From Rhynchopus sp. YZ270_cl-10 (taxonomy: Eukaryota > Euglenozoa > Diplonemea > Diplonemida > Diplonemidae): DNA of 64,000 bases. Position numbers and translations under genes: made by a program. The notes below the pieces were generated by a model. That model saw only the letters and a list, made by a program, of their open reading frames with translations, was not told the origin of the DNA and searched no databases. Of the stretch, positions 20,901 through 32,027 are shown one piece after another. The number at the start of each line of letters is the position of its first letter. Position 1 is the stretch's first letter. The stretch covers positions 1,194,213 to 1,258,212 of the forward strand of contig OZ037914.1 in NCBI GenBank assembly GCA_964035575.1, written 5' to 3'.

Positions 20901-23900
20901 CATCTCCTCGAAGGTGTCCAGCTTCTTCAACAACCTCTTCGGCAGCTCCGACACAGACTCACGCACCTCTGTCCACAGCTCCTCACGGCACTCCTCCTTC
21001 GTCCGCAAGGCCTCCGTCGCCCCTGTTGTCTCTCCTAACACAGCGGCCACAAGAATTCAAGCCGCACAACGCGGCAAAGTTGCACGAAGGGAAGCAGCAC
21101 AACGAGCACAGAAACGAGAGGAAGAAAACAACGAAAAGAGAATCAAAGAAGAAGCGGCCAAACGGGCGTTAGAACACTACACCGAAAAGCCTCGTGAGTT
21201 GGAGACCATTAGCACATCTGATGGTGGCGCTGTACCTACACCTGCTTCCGCCACTGTTGCCGACATAGACCACACACAACGGGAGAAGGCAGCAACGAAG
21301 ATCCAATCTGCACAGCGTGGGAGGGCAGCTCGGAGAGAGGTTACAGCACGCAGGGAGAACGGTGCAAAGGGGGGAGCAAAAGGGGCAGAAGAGACAGCAC
21401 CAAAGACAGAATCACTGGCAGAGAAGGTGGAACAAAAAGCACACACAGAGCCAACACCAACAGACCCCAACGCGCCTCAGCCAGACGCAACCACCCCAGC
21501 AGAGGACGAGGCAAAGGCGGAACCCCAACATGGGCCGGAACCACCAATGGAGGAAGTGGTCAAGGAAGAGGCGGGGGGTGCACCAGAGAGTGGAGCTACA
21601 CCGCAGACAGATCCAGAAGCGCCGCAGACAGAAGAGCCAGCAAAGGAAGACCTGGCAACACCAGACGCCAAAGCGGCCCCGACAGAGACAGAAGCATCAG
21701 ACCTTAAGGAGGATTCACAGCCAGAGGTGCCAACCCTCGCTGATAGTCGCGACCCAGAGGCACACAAGGCGGCGACGAAGATCCAGACAATGCACCGTGG
21801 GCAGGCCGCACGCAAGGAGGTGGCGGGTCTGCGGCGGGAACGGCAGGCAGAACGGCATTGTGTGGCTGTGCAGACGTTTGCACGCACAGTACTATCAACA
21901 CGGCATGTGGCTGGGGTGCGGCTTGGTGTTGAGAGGGAGGCGGCATCTTTGAAAATACAATCCTTAACGCGTGGCAGACAGGCACGGCAAGCAGCCGCCG
22001 CACGCAAGGCAGAGGCGAAGCAGCAGCACGACGCTGCGTGCAGGATACAAACCATACAGCGGGGACGGTGTGCACGCAAGGAAGCATCTGGCCGCAGGGC
22101 GCATCGGAAGAAAGAGAGCGACGCAGCGACACGCATACAGTCGCTGCAAAGAGGCAAGCAGGGGCGGGCAGAGGCAGAGGGGGTGAAGCGCAAGAAGGTA
22201 TGCTACGTTTGAATACACAGCGACATTTGACGCTTTTGAAGGGGTGGAAAAGTGTGTTGTATTGTCGTGGGTTTGCAATGTGCAACAAATACAGGAAGCT
22301 GCCCTCCTCAAGACGAAAGTGCCCGACCGCCTGCTGCTCTCGCTCTTCAGCAACGAGGTGCACCAACGCAAGGATGTCGAGCAGGGCCACCACTTCACGA
22401 TGCACAAGATCAGCAGACTGCGTGCGCTGGAGAGCTGTGGGATCTCCCTGGTAGAGCTGCAGCGGAATGAGGTACGTTCGTTGTCATGGCATTATTTCCT
22501 TCCCCCATATTTTTTCATATGCGTGCGCTTGAGATGTCCAGACGCTTACGAACCAGAGTTTTACTACCCAATGCGTTGTTGCACAGCGTTACACATACCA
22601 TCTTCTTGCAGCCAACAGATAAACCCAAAAAAATCACAAAACAACAGTACGCGTACCGTGCACAGAAGTCTTCGCATGAGAGAGATGAGCTCTTCACCAT
22701 CCGCCACACACACGTCGAAGGGGTATGTTGCCAAAGATGTACCAAATTCTGCGGGCTTTTTTTTGTACTGCAGAAGTACCCAAAGAACTGACCTTCAAAT
22801 GCCCCCACCACTACAGATCATGTCGCTCACATCGCAGGGCCTGCGGAAGGTACAGCGCCATGAGGAGCTGCTGCGCACACAGTGGGAGACACAGCAGCTC
22901 TCCTCCTTTGCCAGGTACGCACCACCCCCCTACACCCTCCACACATTAGCAAAAACGACGTGGATGGCGTCATACTTTCAAAAAAAAACGCAACGGTGAT
23001 GGGTAAGGCGGGCTGCCGTGCTGACCATCTATACGGTGGCAGATCCGAAAGTATAAAAAGTGGAGATTACACAACAGTGTGGCCACACAACCGAGGCAAC
23101 TACACTACAACAATTTATCAAAAAAAATTCCTTTCCAAACACCACCCCCCACTACAGCATCGCACACAAGATGAAGGCACAGCACGACGAGGTCGTTATC
23201 CTGCAGAAGGTCAAGCTGCGTTCACAGATGCAGGATATGTATGATCACCTCACCTCACAGCAGCCCACACTCCCCTCTCCCCTCTCCCCACTCTACCACA
23301 ACGTTACAGCGACACATTCGACTTCGCCGAGCAGCACGAACGCGAAGCACTGCACGTCACAGAGCATGAGGAGTGGGAGGCCCTGTGCACACCGCTTCTG
23401 GGTGCACAGGGGGTGGCGATGGAGCTGGCCACAGTGCTTGGGGAGGAGACGTGTGGGCGTATGAGGGAGGTATTGGGTGCATGGTGCTGTGCACAGCGCA
23501 TCGCGCTAGAGGAGCGCCGCCACCGTATGGTCCTGCACGGCGCACGCAACAGAGTCTTCGCAGGCATCGGCTGGCGTGAGGCCGAAACCCTCCAAAACGT
23601 TCTTCAAAAAGAAAGCACCACACAGCGTCGTCCGCAGCCGCCGTCCTCCCCTCCAGGCACAACCCGGTTCTCCAGAGGGCACGAAACACCCCCACCGACA
23701 CCGTCACCATGCGACGCGATGAGTGGACAGTCGAGCTTTGAATATACGCAGCCCAGGGCAGGGACGCAGTCCTCAGTGCTGACGAGGAGGTTGAGTGAGT
23801 TAAGTGCATATGAGGCGCAGCTGTTGAGCCTGCAGCAGAGGTTGGTGAAGAACCATCGCAGCATTGTTAAAAAGAATGAAGACAGTGTACGGCAGGTGGA

Positions 23901-24267
23901 GACCGAGGCGAGAGGGGTAGGTAACCGTGCACGCAGAAAAAAGGTCCTTCAGATGCGTGCCCGGGAGGACAAATGGGATGAGCACTTCAACAGCGGTGCG
24001 GACGCAGGCCGGCGTGCCCTCAAGGTGACAGGAAAGTTCCGCCACCCAGGCACGGTGCTGTTCACACAGGACACAACACACAGCACGCAGCATAAAATGC
24101 AAACACAGCAAGGCAATGACATACACGAGCTGGTGGACAAATGGGGCAGGGTCTACTGCAAGGACGAGAGGGATAGACGGAGGGAACGACAGAAGGAGCA
24201 AGGGGGAGGAGGAGGAGGGGGACATCGTGAGGAGGCAATTCCCCTCAGGAGGCTGTTGCAGCGCTAA
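14938..24267 (+). CDS. Giant IQ-motif protein with TPR-type N-terminus, 6 exons (~2,894 aa)
   Basis: Exons are 14938-22197, 22295-22471, 22612-22722, 22817-22914, 23158-23238 and 23310-24267. The first three introns are phase 0 and the last two phase 2; donors are GTATGC, GTACGT, GTATGT, GTACGC and GTATGA. Residues ~140-280 resemble the conserved core of Clu-family proteins only weakly. Residues ~540-860 are helical repeats of TPR/kinesin-light-chain type (HPDTATCMAEQASLHERMG, then HADTASLLLAFARFL). From ~980 to the end of exon 1 there are about 26 IQ motifs, mostly AATKIQSMQRGRAARKEV variants separated by Glu/Pro-rich spacers. A Ser-rich patch at ~1,975-2,025 interrupts them. The C-terminal exons encode a charged helical tail with a poly-Gly stretch. 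IQ motifs bind calmodulin or calmodulin-like light chains, so it is probably a calmodulin-loaded scaffold of the cytoskeleton or flagellum. The spacing of the repeats makes exact copy number assembly-sensitive. Confidence 0.85.
18120..20560 (+). repeat. Coding tandem repeats in the IQ region
   Basis: Blocks of ~75-250 bp, each holding an IQ codon block (AAGATCCAATC-type) plus one of a few spacer types, are repeated in shuffled order with high nucleotide identity. Examples are the spacers at 18304-18440, 18907-19050 and 19690-19830, and those at 18619-18715, 19114-19210, 19396-19480 and 20134-20230. The high similarity, including at silent sites, points to recent unequal exchange. Confidence 0.85.
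23058..23128 (+). mobile_element. SINE-like repeat inside an intron
   Basis: The sequence GTGGAGATTACACAACAGTG, then ACCGAGGCAACTACACTAC, AACAATTTATC and an A-run lies wholly within the 243-bp intron 22915-23157. It is in sense orientation and accounts for most of the intron's extra length. Confidence 0.7.
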
Positions 24268-25234
24268 AAAAAAATTCAAAAAAAATTCAAAAAAAAATTT
24301 TTAGGGTGCAGTTTTGCAAACTAAAAGTATTCGCCTTATTACGTTCTTGTCTTACTAAAAAAAAAGCTTTTTGTTTTTTTCCTCCAGTGCCTGTATCCCA
24401 CGGTTGTGTTTTTTGGGTAAAATGGTACATTAGATCCTTCATTTTGTTTTTGCACAACAAAATAAGAGAACAAGGTTTCCGCCTTTGTTCTTTTCATTTG
24501 ACCGATTTTTGATATTGTGCTTTGCTGAAAATATTTTGTTTCTGGAAATTTACATTTTTCAAAAATGAAAAAATAATACCTCTTCCCCTCCCAGGTCCTG
24601 GACAAAAAAAAGTCCTTACTACTGACCTGTCCGGGTCACCAACAGAAAAAGCGTCTTACGAACTAGAAGGGACCCCCCTGCCTTTTGCATTGTTTTTCTT
24701 TCAAATTGACTTAAGCATTTGGGTCATACCCCACTGATTTTTTTTCCTTTGATCAGCACCCTTTTTATACCCCTATGTCAATCCCGAAGGGATCAAGACA
24801 ACGTCAGATGAAGTCTTTTTTATGTTATTCTTCCCTCCCTTTCGTCTCTGTTCTTCGTTCCTTTTCTTTAACGAAACATATGTAACACCTCCCTATTTGT
24901 TCCTCTCTACACACTTTGATAACATTGTACACCCCCCACTAGGGAATATGAACTGGGTTTAGACCGTCCTGAGACAGATTGGGGTTTTTTTAAAAAGGTT
25001 GTTACCCCTTCACAGACAGAACCCCTCAGGACACGCGACCATCACCCCCACTTGTTGGCAGGTTTAATACAAGGGTGTTTAAAAACAGGTGTACTAAACT
25101 GTACTAAACCTATACTAACCTTTTGGGGCGCTGTACTAAACCAACACTGATCACCCCCCTTACTACCAACACCACTCTACTGCATCCTACACCACATAAC
25201 ACCACCTACAGACCCCCTCCTACACAGCATACAC
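24268..25234 (+). other. Intergenic region, AT-rich then C-rich
   Basis: T-rich 3' flank of the IQ gene, then a C-rich leader with many ACTAAAC and CACC runs before the ankyrin gene. A candidate acceptor CCACCTACAG ends at 25211, 24 bases before the next ATG. I see no gene here. Confidence 0.5.
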
Positions 25235-26635
25235 ATGGCAGAAGACCCCGCCAAGCTCAAAGCCCGCATCCTCGCAAAGTACGAAGACCTCCTCGAAGCC
25301 GCCTTCGACGACGACGTCGCACAGTGCACCACACTCTTGAAGGGGCCTCCGAAGCTTCCTCTCGAGCCAGACGCAAAGACCTTCCCCGCAGGGACCTACA
25401 GCCCGCTCAGCGAGGCTGCGGCAGGCAATGCGGTCAACGCTGTCACACTTCTCCTCGAACGCGGTGCGGACCCCAACCACCGCGGGCAGTACGGCCGCAC
25501 CCCACTCTACCGCGCCTGTTTCAATGAGCACGAAGACGTCGTTCTCCCTCTTCTCGAAGGCGGAGCCGATCCACGTACCCTCCTACCACAAGAATTCGAA
25601 GAAGTAACCGACGACGAAGCAGAAGCAGCCGCAGCAGAGACACACAAAGATGACGACGACGACGCCCCACCACGAGAGACCATCAAAAAGACCGTCCCGA
25701 GAGAATGGGACCCCGAGGAAGTGCCGGTACCTGAGGCAATAAAAGGGATTCTGAGAAAGTGGGATATTGGGAGAACGTTTGCGAAGATTGCGGAGAAGGA
25801 GGCTGGGGAGAAGGAGGTGCTGAAGGAGCACGCAGAAGAGGCGAAGGGGCTGGCGGATGAGGAGAAGGCGTTGGAGAATGAGGTGGAGGCGGCGGTGGGA
25901 GCGTGGCAGACAGCGTTGGGTCTGCGGGAGTCGCGTATTGCGGAGCACGACAACGCAAAATGCACGGGAAACGCGGCCGCAGCAGAACAGCTGGTCCCCC
26001 TCATCATCGCTGCAGAAGCCTCTGTTGATGCGTTAAAACAAACCAAGCTTGACGCCGAGGCTCGCCTCTCCCACGCCCGCAGCCGCGTCCGCCAACACAA
26101 AGTCGCCTCCTCAGGAGGCCTAAAGGTAAACACCCAAATCGGCCTCACCGCACTCCCTGACGTGGTAAACGACATCTCAGGGCAGATTCTTGCAACCGGA
26201 AAATGTGCCTGTATAATTGATGCGTCAGAGAAGGGGCGGTCTTTTTTGAAGTATCGGAATGTGGTGATAGTGGAGGTGGCGGATCATGCGCAGATGCAGC
26301 CCGGAAAGCTTGCAGAGGTGGTCCTAGGGGCGGTCAAGCAGGGCCGTCCGCTGCTCTTTGACATCGGTGGTGATGATTCGCTGAGGGCGGCGCGGGCTTT
26401 GCTCGAGGCAGTGCACCCCACCCTAGCGGGAAGGCTGCTGGACAACAGCCTCACACACGATGCATACTACGAGGTGCTCATCACCGCAGACGTGCTAAAG
26501 GCAGACCCCGGGCTGGCGAAGGAGAACTTCCCTCCAGGGGCGGCAGAGCGCTTCAGGTTCATGTTCATCACGTCTCATACGTGTCCAGAGCAGGGTCTGT
26601 TGGATGCGACCTACTCAGTGTTGCTGGAGGCATAG
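25235..26635 (+). CDS. Ankyrin-repeat protein with dynein AAA5-like C-terminus (466 aa)
   Basis: Single exon. Residues ~1-110 hold two or three ankyrin repeats (SPLSEAAAGNAVNAVTLLLE, RTPLYRACFNEHEDVVLPLL). An acidic linker with a run of Asp follows at ~145. Residues ~190-300 form a long charged helix or coiled coil (KEAGEKEVLKEHAEEAKGL). The last ~150 residues contain GRPLLFDIGGDD and FRFMFITSHTCPEQGLLD, which resemble the AAA5 region of dynein heavy chain (GxPvLieNvgee ... FRfyitT). This ankyrin plus dynein-like combination is what I recall for IQANK1-type proteins, found mainly in ciliated organisms. A role in the axoneme is therefore plausible but inferred. No nucleotide-binding P-loop is evident, so it is unlikely to be a motor. 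Note that several stretches (25730-25930) are coded almost without C at third positions. Confidence 0.75.
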   Translation: MAEDPAKLKARILAKYEDLLEAAFDDDVAQCTTLLKGPPKLPLEPDAKTFPAGTYSPLSEAAAGNAVNAVTLLLERGADPNHRGQYGRTPLYRACFNEHEDVVLPLLEGGADPRTLLPQEFEEVTDDEAEAAAAETHKDDDDDAPPRETIKKTVPREWDPEEVPVPEAIKGILRKWDIGRTFAKIAEKEAGEKEVLKEHAEEAKGLADEEKALENEVEAAVGAWQTALGLRESRIAEHDNAKCTGNAAAAEQLVPLIIAAEASVDALKQTKLDAEARLSHARSRVRQHKVASSGGLKVNTQIGLTALPDVVNDISGQILATGKCACIIDASEKGRSFLKYRNVVIVEVADHAQMQPGKLAEVVLGAVKQGRPLLFDIGGDDSLRAARALLEAVHPTLAGRLLDNSLTHDAYYEVLITADVLKADPGLAKENFPPGAAERFRFMFITSHTCPEQGLLDATYSVLLEA

Positions 26636-27244
26636 GGGGGGACCATTATTAGGGGTGGGGTGGATGTGGGTTGTTATCCGGGGTAAAATTTACACATTAT
26701 TTTTTGTACACTAAATCTTCCGATTTTTTTTGTTTGTTGAAAAAGGCTTTTTTAATGGGTTGGGGGAAAAGGATGAAGAATGAGAGTGCTTTGTATTTAC
26801 GTAATTCAATTTAAGTAATTTTATGTGCAAGCTAAATGTCATGAAGCTCATTCTCAATGAGCTTCGTGACGTGAAGCTTTTTAAACACCTGCTTCAATCT
26901 CTCTTAAAAAAAATTACAAAAAAACGAAAATAGTGAAGTCTGTCTACGTGGTAGCTACACTAATCCAACAAATTATCAAAAAGGAGAAAAAAAAATGTAC
27001 ATTTGCAAACAGTACTTTCACTCAGTCTGCACCAATACCGAAAAACAATAGTGGAAGCTGGCTGATACAGAACAAAACACATCAAGATTGAAAAGAATGA
27101 TCGGCTGAAGGAGTTGCACTTAGGTGCAAAGCCACACTGTTTCCTATATGGCTGGAGGGGTGCAACTTCTTCCTGCATGTGCCTCGATGGAGCAGGAGGT
27201 GTGCGCCCCATTGTCACTTTTTTGTCGCGCCGCACTGCACCCTC
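26636..27244 (+). other. Intergenic region with hairpin and SINE-like tail
   Basis: AT-rich. A near-perfect hairpin at 26835-26875 (GAAGCTCATT-CTC-AATGAGCTTC core) and a SINE-like 3' fragment at 26931-26993 lie here. No gene is supported. Confidence 0.55.
26931..26993 (+). mobile_element. SINE-like repeat, 3' fragment
   Basis: GTGGTAGCTACACTAATCC, AACAAATTATC and an A-rich tail match the 3' end of the family, diverged. Confidence 0.45.
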
Positions 27245-27270
27245 CCCTCCCACCCGACAGCACACCTCAG
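27245..27270 (+). promoter_or_regulatory. Candidate splice acceptor upstream of start
   Basis: A C-rich tract ending CACACCTCAG lies 24 bases before the ATG. The same leader with a CCCTCAG acceptor precedes the second gene copy at 29979. Confidence 0.45.
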
Positions 27271-27294
27271 GCATCTTTACAGCAACGACCATCG

Positions 27295-29073
27295 ATGAGC
27301 CAAACAATGCGGCCCGCTGTGTGCATCCTGCTTGCAAGCTTCGCTGGGGTGGCCGTGGGTGAGCTGGACACTACGTGCTGGGAGGAGCACAACGACATGT
27401 ACATTCCGTGCGCTGCGGGCCAGTCTGCCGTTGGGGACATGGACGAGCGCATGGCGGAGTGCATTAGCCTCGGCAGCGGCTGCACAGGTGTGACGTGCAA
27501 GGGAGGCAACCAGGGCTGCACAGCGCGTTACCACCTGAAGGATGGGTGCACCGTTGGGGGAGAGAAGAAGTTCCTCGAGCATTCCTCCGAAGGTGAAACA
27601 TCGTACGTCAAGATCTGTGCACTGAAGAAGGTGACCTTCGAGAGGCAGGAGAGGAAGGTATGTGCTGACATCTGAGTGTTGTTTGTCACTGTGTATAGAA
27701 TAACAAACATCGCACTTCACAGGAGCTCACCTGCACAGGAGGAGTTGGAGACGACCAGTTCTCGCTGCTTGAGATGAAGATCAAGTGTGCGGACCAGCTG
27801 AGCCAGTGCGCAGCTGTGGTGTGCATTGGAGACGTCGAGACCACACAGCAGTGCTCGATCCGTCCCGCTGGTCGGTGCCGTGACTTTGCGGACAGGGACG
27901 ATGCAACGACGTTTGTCATGGTATGTTGTCACGTCCTCACGTCCTCACCCCCTTGCTTTGCTGCCTGTGCCACCTCACTCACCACAGACGGAGAAGTCCA
28001 CAGGCACCCCGCCTGCACCTGGAACTGAGGAATGCGTGTGGTCGTCGCACATTGACGAGGACTTCACCTGTGGGGAGATTGAGAGTGCGAAGCTTGTGAG
28101 CAGCCTTGACATTGCAAAGCAGGCCTGTATCGACAGCAGGAAGAACGCAAAGGGGACAATGGGTTTCTGCAACGGGATTGTGTGCTCGGGTGAGTTCGAG
28201 CAGGACTCAACACTGAAGTGCGCAATGCACACCCACTGCATGCACGAGTCCGGTGAGCCGCGCAAGGCGAAGGTGGGCACAACTGTGTTCGTGCCAAAGT
28301 GCAGCCAGGTAGCCTTCTGCAACGATCCCTGCCATATCGTGCAGGAATACACTGCACACGTCTGCCAGTCGGACTGCGACTGCGAGGGCTTCCGCACCTG
28401 CAGGGACGTTGGGTACTGCAGTGACCCGAGCAACATCGACACCTCACTGGAGGCGTGTCGTGAGGGCGACAACTGCGTGTTTGAGTACCACAAGTACCGC
28501 TACGTGTCGTGCTATGCGAACGGCCTGCAGGAGGAGATGGACCTTGCTGCTGCGAAGAAGCTGTGCGTTCAGATGGGACGTGACTGTGCGGCTGTAACAT
28601 GCGATATTAAATCGGGCAAGTGCTCCGTGCGTAACCATGCGCAGAGCGCGTGTAACGACGGCTACTTCCTCCGCACGTCGCCGAGCGCTGAGTCATATGT
28701 GAAGTGCTGCGGGATGAACGCCGAGCGCTACTGCCCGGGCGCCTTTGCCATGGGACCTGTCGATGTCGATGGCGGGGATGGATCGGAGGAGGACACAAAG
28801 CATGCCCTCGTCATTGCTTCCCTGATTACCCTGGCCATGATCGTGCTCGTCGTGGGCATAATCGCTTGCCTTGCGTACAACAGACGAGTTGGGCGGGGTA
28901 CGCAGTCCGAATTGACCAGCCTCGAGGACGCTGGACAAGAACTGCAAGGAGCTGGCCTCCACCCACAAGGCGAGAATGGTGAAGGGGAACGCGAAGGCGG
29001 CCAACTCTCAGGTCAGGACGTGGTCGCACCGCAACTGGTAGTACCGCTCGAAATCCCCCAAGACGAGCCCTGA
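27295..29073 (+). CDS. Cys-rich type I membrane protein, copy 1, 3 exons (548 aa)
   Basis: Exons are 27295-27657, 27723-27920 and 27988-29073, with phase 0 introns and GTATGT donors. A signal peptide (MRPAVCILLASFAGVAVG) starts at the first or fifth residue. The ectodomain has about four Cys modules of roughly 70-110 residues with the theme A..C...G.DC.AVTC...GKC.VR......SYVKC, faintly like PAN/apple domains; I would not assign the family firmly. Exon 1 carries module 1, exon 2 module 2, and exon 3 modules 3 and 4 with an extra Cys-dense linker (CQSDCDCEGFRTC). A transmembrane helix follows (ALVIASLITLAMIVLVVGI) and then a ~75-residue Glu/Gly/Pro-rich tail. It is probably a surface receptor or adhesin. 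The tandem partner at 30004-31729 has a nearly identical ectodomain but a different membrane anchor and tail. Confidence 0.85.
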
Positions 29074-29602
29074 CGTCGCAAGGGTCCAACAGTTCGGCCC
29101 ATCTTCGCTCAGAGAAACTGAGACACACCGACGCACGACACTCATGGAAGAGGGTTGATGTGCGGTCGCTGTCTCCAGCATGCAACTGTTGGTGCATAAA
29201 ATATATCGTGCACGAAATACACATCCATCTTACTCACGAACACACTTACTTTCCCAAAACGAGAGTGCGCTGAAGACTATCATCGGCACGTCGGGGCTGG
29301 ACAGACCACGAATACGTCACAGACGTTTGAACAGCCTCCACGACAATCAACAAACACACACCTCGCATTCGCCCACCTAACACAGCCTCACAAGTCTTGC
29401 ATACTCTCTCCTGCGATCATGCGAGCCGTTTGACCAGAACGCTAGGGGGCATACCTTACCTTCAGAGCACCTCCAGTAAAGCGCATATTTGGTTCCCCAG
29501 AACTGTTTACATACCACGCTCTGGGAGGTCTGAAACAGTCAGACCGTGTGAGTGTTCTTTCTCTCGCAAAGGGTTGCTTTCCCGTTCCCGAGAGAATGGG
29601 TG

Positions 29603-29686
29603 TGTTTATTCATAGCCCTGTCTAAAAAAGCAAAAGAACCCGCTTCCAAAAAAGAATGTTTTTTTAGACAGGGCTATGAATAAACA
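29603..29686. mobile_element. Perfect 27-bp inverted-repeat foldback, 84 bp
   Basis: The arms TTCATAGCCCTGTCTAAAAA (29603-29629 in full) and their exact complement (29660-29686) enclose a 30-bp centre. It lies between the two Cys-rich gene copies. I see no flanking target duplication, so it could equally be a structured RNA or a very short MITE. Confidence 0.6.
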
Positions 29687-29944
29687 TTGTTCTTTCAACG
29701 TTCTTTGTGTGCTGTCTTCTTTGAAACAAAAATAATGCGGATCTGGTAGCCCAGATTTGACGTCGTGTTTGCTTTTTTTGTTTTCGTCTTGAGTGAGTAT
29801 GAGCGTGTCTGTTGCTGTACGTACAATGCCTCTTCCAGCTCGGTATGAAGAGATAGATCTGGTGCAACCTCAACAATGAATTGCTTCCAAACCTGTGATA
29901 TACTCAATGGCAAGGGTGGGTTTTGTTTTTGTCGCGTCGCACTG

Positions 29945-29979
29945 CACCCTCCCCTCCCACCCGACACCACATCCCTCAG
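29945..29979 (+). promoter_or_regulatory. Candidate splice acceptor upstream of start
   Basis: CACCCTCCCCTCCCACCCG and a following ATCCCTCAG form a pyrimidine tract with an AG 24 bases before the ATG at 30004. The element is duplicated along with the gene. Confidence 0.45.
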
Positions 29980-30003
29980 GCATCTTTACAGCAACGACCA
30001 TCG

Positions 30004-31729
30004 ATGAGCCAAACAATGCGGCCCGCTGTGTGCATCCTGCTTGCAAGCTTCGCTGGGGTGGCCGTGGGTGAGCTGGACACTACGTGCTGGGAGGAGCACA
30101 ACGACATGTACATTCCGTGCGCTGCGGGCCAGTCTGCCGTTGGGGACATGGACGAGCGCATGGCGGAGTGCATTAGCCTCGGCAGCGGCTGCACAGGTGT
30201 GACGTGCAAGGGAGGCAACCAGGGCTGCACAGCGCGTTACCACCTGAAGGATGGGTGCACCGTTGGGGGAGAGAAGAAGAAGTTCCTTGAGCATTCCAAC
30301 GACGCTGAAACATCGTACGTCAAGATCTGTGCACTGAAGAAGGTGACCTTCGAGAGGCAGGAGAGGAAGGTATGTGCTGACATCTGAGTGTTGTTTGTCA
30401 CTGTGTCTTGAATAACAAACATCGCACTTCACAGGAGCTCACCTGCACAGGAGGAGTTGGAGACGACCAGTTCTCGCTGCTTGAGATGAAGATCAAGTGT
30501 GCGGACCAGCTGAGCCAGTGCGCAGCTGTGGTGTGCATTGGAGACGTCGAGACCACACAGCAGTGCTCGATCCGTCCCGCTGGTCGGTGCCGTGACTTTG
30601 CGGACAGGGACGATGCAACGACGTTCGTCATGGTATGTTGTCACGTCCTCACGTCCTCACCCCCTTGCTGCTTTGCTGCCTGTGCCACGTCACTCACCAC
30701 AGACGGAGAAGTCCACAGGCACCCCGCCTGCACCTGGAACCGAGGAATGCGTGTGGTCGTCGCACATTGACGAGGACTTCACCTGTGGGGAGATTGAGAG
30801 TGCGAAGCTTGTGAGCAGCCTTGACATTGCAAAGCAGGCCTGTATCGACAGCAGGAAGAACGCAAAAGGGACAATGGGCTTCTGCAACGGGATTGTGTGC
30901 TCGGGTGAGTTCGAGCAGGACTCGACGCTGAAGTGCGCAATGCACACCCACTGCATGCACGAGTCCGGTGAGCCGCGCAAGGCGAAGGTGGGCACAACTG
31001 TGTTCGTGCCAAAGTGCAGCCAGGGAGCCTTCTGCAACGATCCCTGCCACGAGCTGGATGAGTACAGTGGACACGTCTGCCAGTCGGACTGCGACTGCGA
31101 GAGCATCCGCACCTGCAGCGACGATGGGTTCTGCAGTGACCCGAGCAACATCGACACCTCACTGGAGGCGTGTCGTGAGGGCGACAACTGCGTGTTTGAG
31201 TACCACAAGTACCGCTACGTGTCGTGCTATGCGAACGGCATGCAGGAGGAGATGGACCTTGCTGCTGCGAAGAAGCTGTGCCTTGAGATGGGACGTGACT
31301 GTGTGGCTGTTACGTGCGTGATCAGCACAGGGAAGTGCTCCGTGCGTAACCATGCGCAGAGCACGTGCAACGACGGCAAGTTCCTCCGCATGGAGAAGAC
31401 CGACGAGTCATATGTGAAGTGCTGCGGGAAGAACGCCGAGCACTACTGCCCGGGCGCCTTCGAGACAAACGCGCCGAGCTCATCGAGCGGCAGCAGTGGC
31501 CGCGGCTGGCTCATCCTCCTTCTTGTGGTCCTTCTCGGCGCTGTCGGCTTCCTCGTCTACAAGAACAGAATCATGGCTAAGCAGTTCATCGCACCCGACA
31601 AGTTCAACGAGCTCCCGCAGGACGACGACGTATGTAACCCTACACAAACACCACACACTACACTACACTCAGGTTGAGGGCGACGGCGAGGGATGGAGCA
31701 TCGGTGGGGATGAGGACGACATCAACTAA
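30004..31729 (+). CDS. Cys-rich type I membrane protein, copy 2, 4 exons (515 aa)
   Basis: Exons are 30004-30369, 30435-30632, 30703-31629 and 31673-31729, with all introns phase 0 and GTATGT donors. Exons 1 and 2 and most of exon 3 are almost identical to copy 1, introns included. Differences cluster in the linker around 31045-31130 (HELDEYSGHVCQSDCDCESI) and in module 4. After the last Cys module the sequences become unrelated. Copy 2 has a Ser-rich spacer, the membrane helix WLILLLVVLLGAVGFLV and a tail ending in the acidic motif GWSIGGDEDDIN, encoded by an extra fourth exon. The two copies therefore probably present the same ligand-binding face with different cytoplasmic wiring. Signal peptide and start are as in copy 1. 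Confidence 0.85.
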
Positions 31730-32027
31730 GCAGCAGACACGCAACAATCCTAGAGGCAGGCTCTCCAGCACTGCGGGGGAAGCCAGCAACGAAATAAAAC
31801 GAACACGAACAACAAAACCCAAGAAAAAAGGACTGAAGGGCGAAAAAACAACAAAAAGCGATCCGAAGGTTCTTTGTCTGTGTGGGGGGAGCCAAAAGAC
31901 AACTGAGAGTTCCCACTTTTTTTTTGAGGCGTTAAAGTGTTGCTACCCAAAGATCAACAAGACAAGAGGTGCAGACGGGACCAGTGGATCGAAACAGAAA
32001 AAAAAAAAACATCGCTTATTTTATTCC

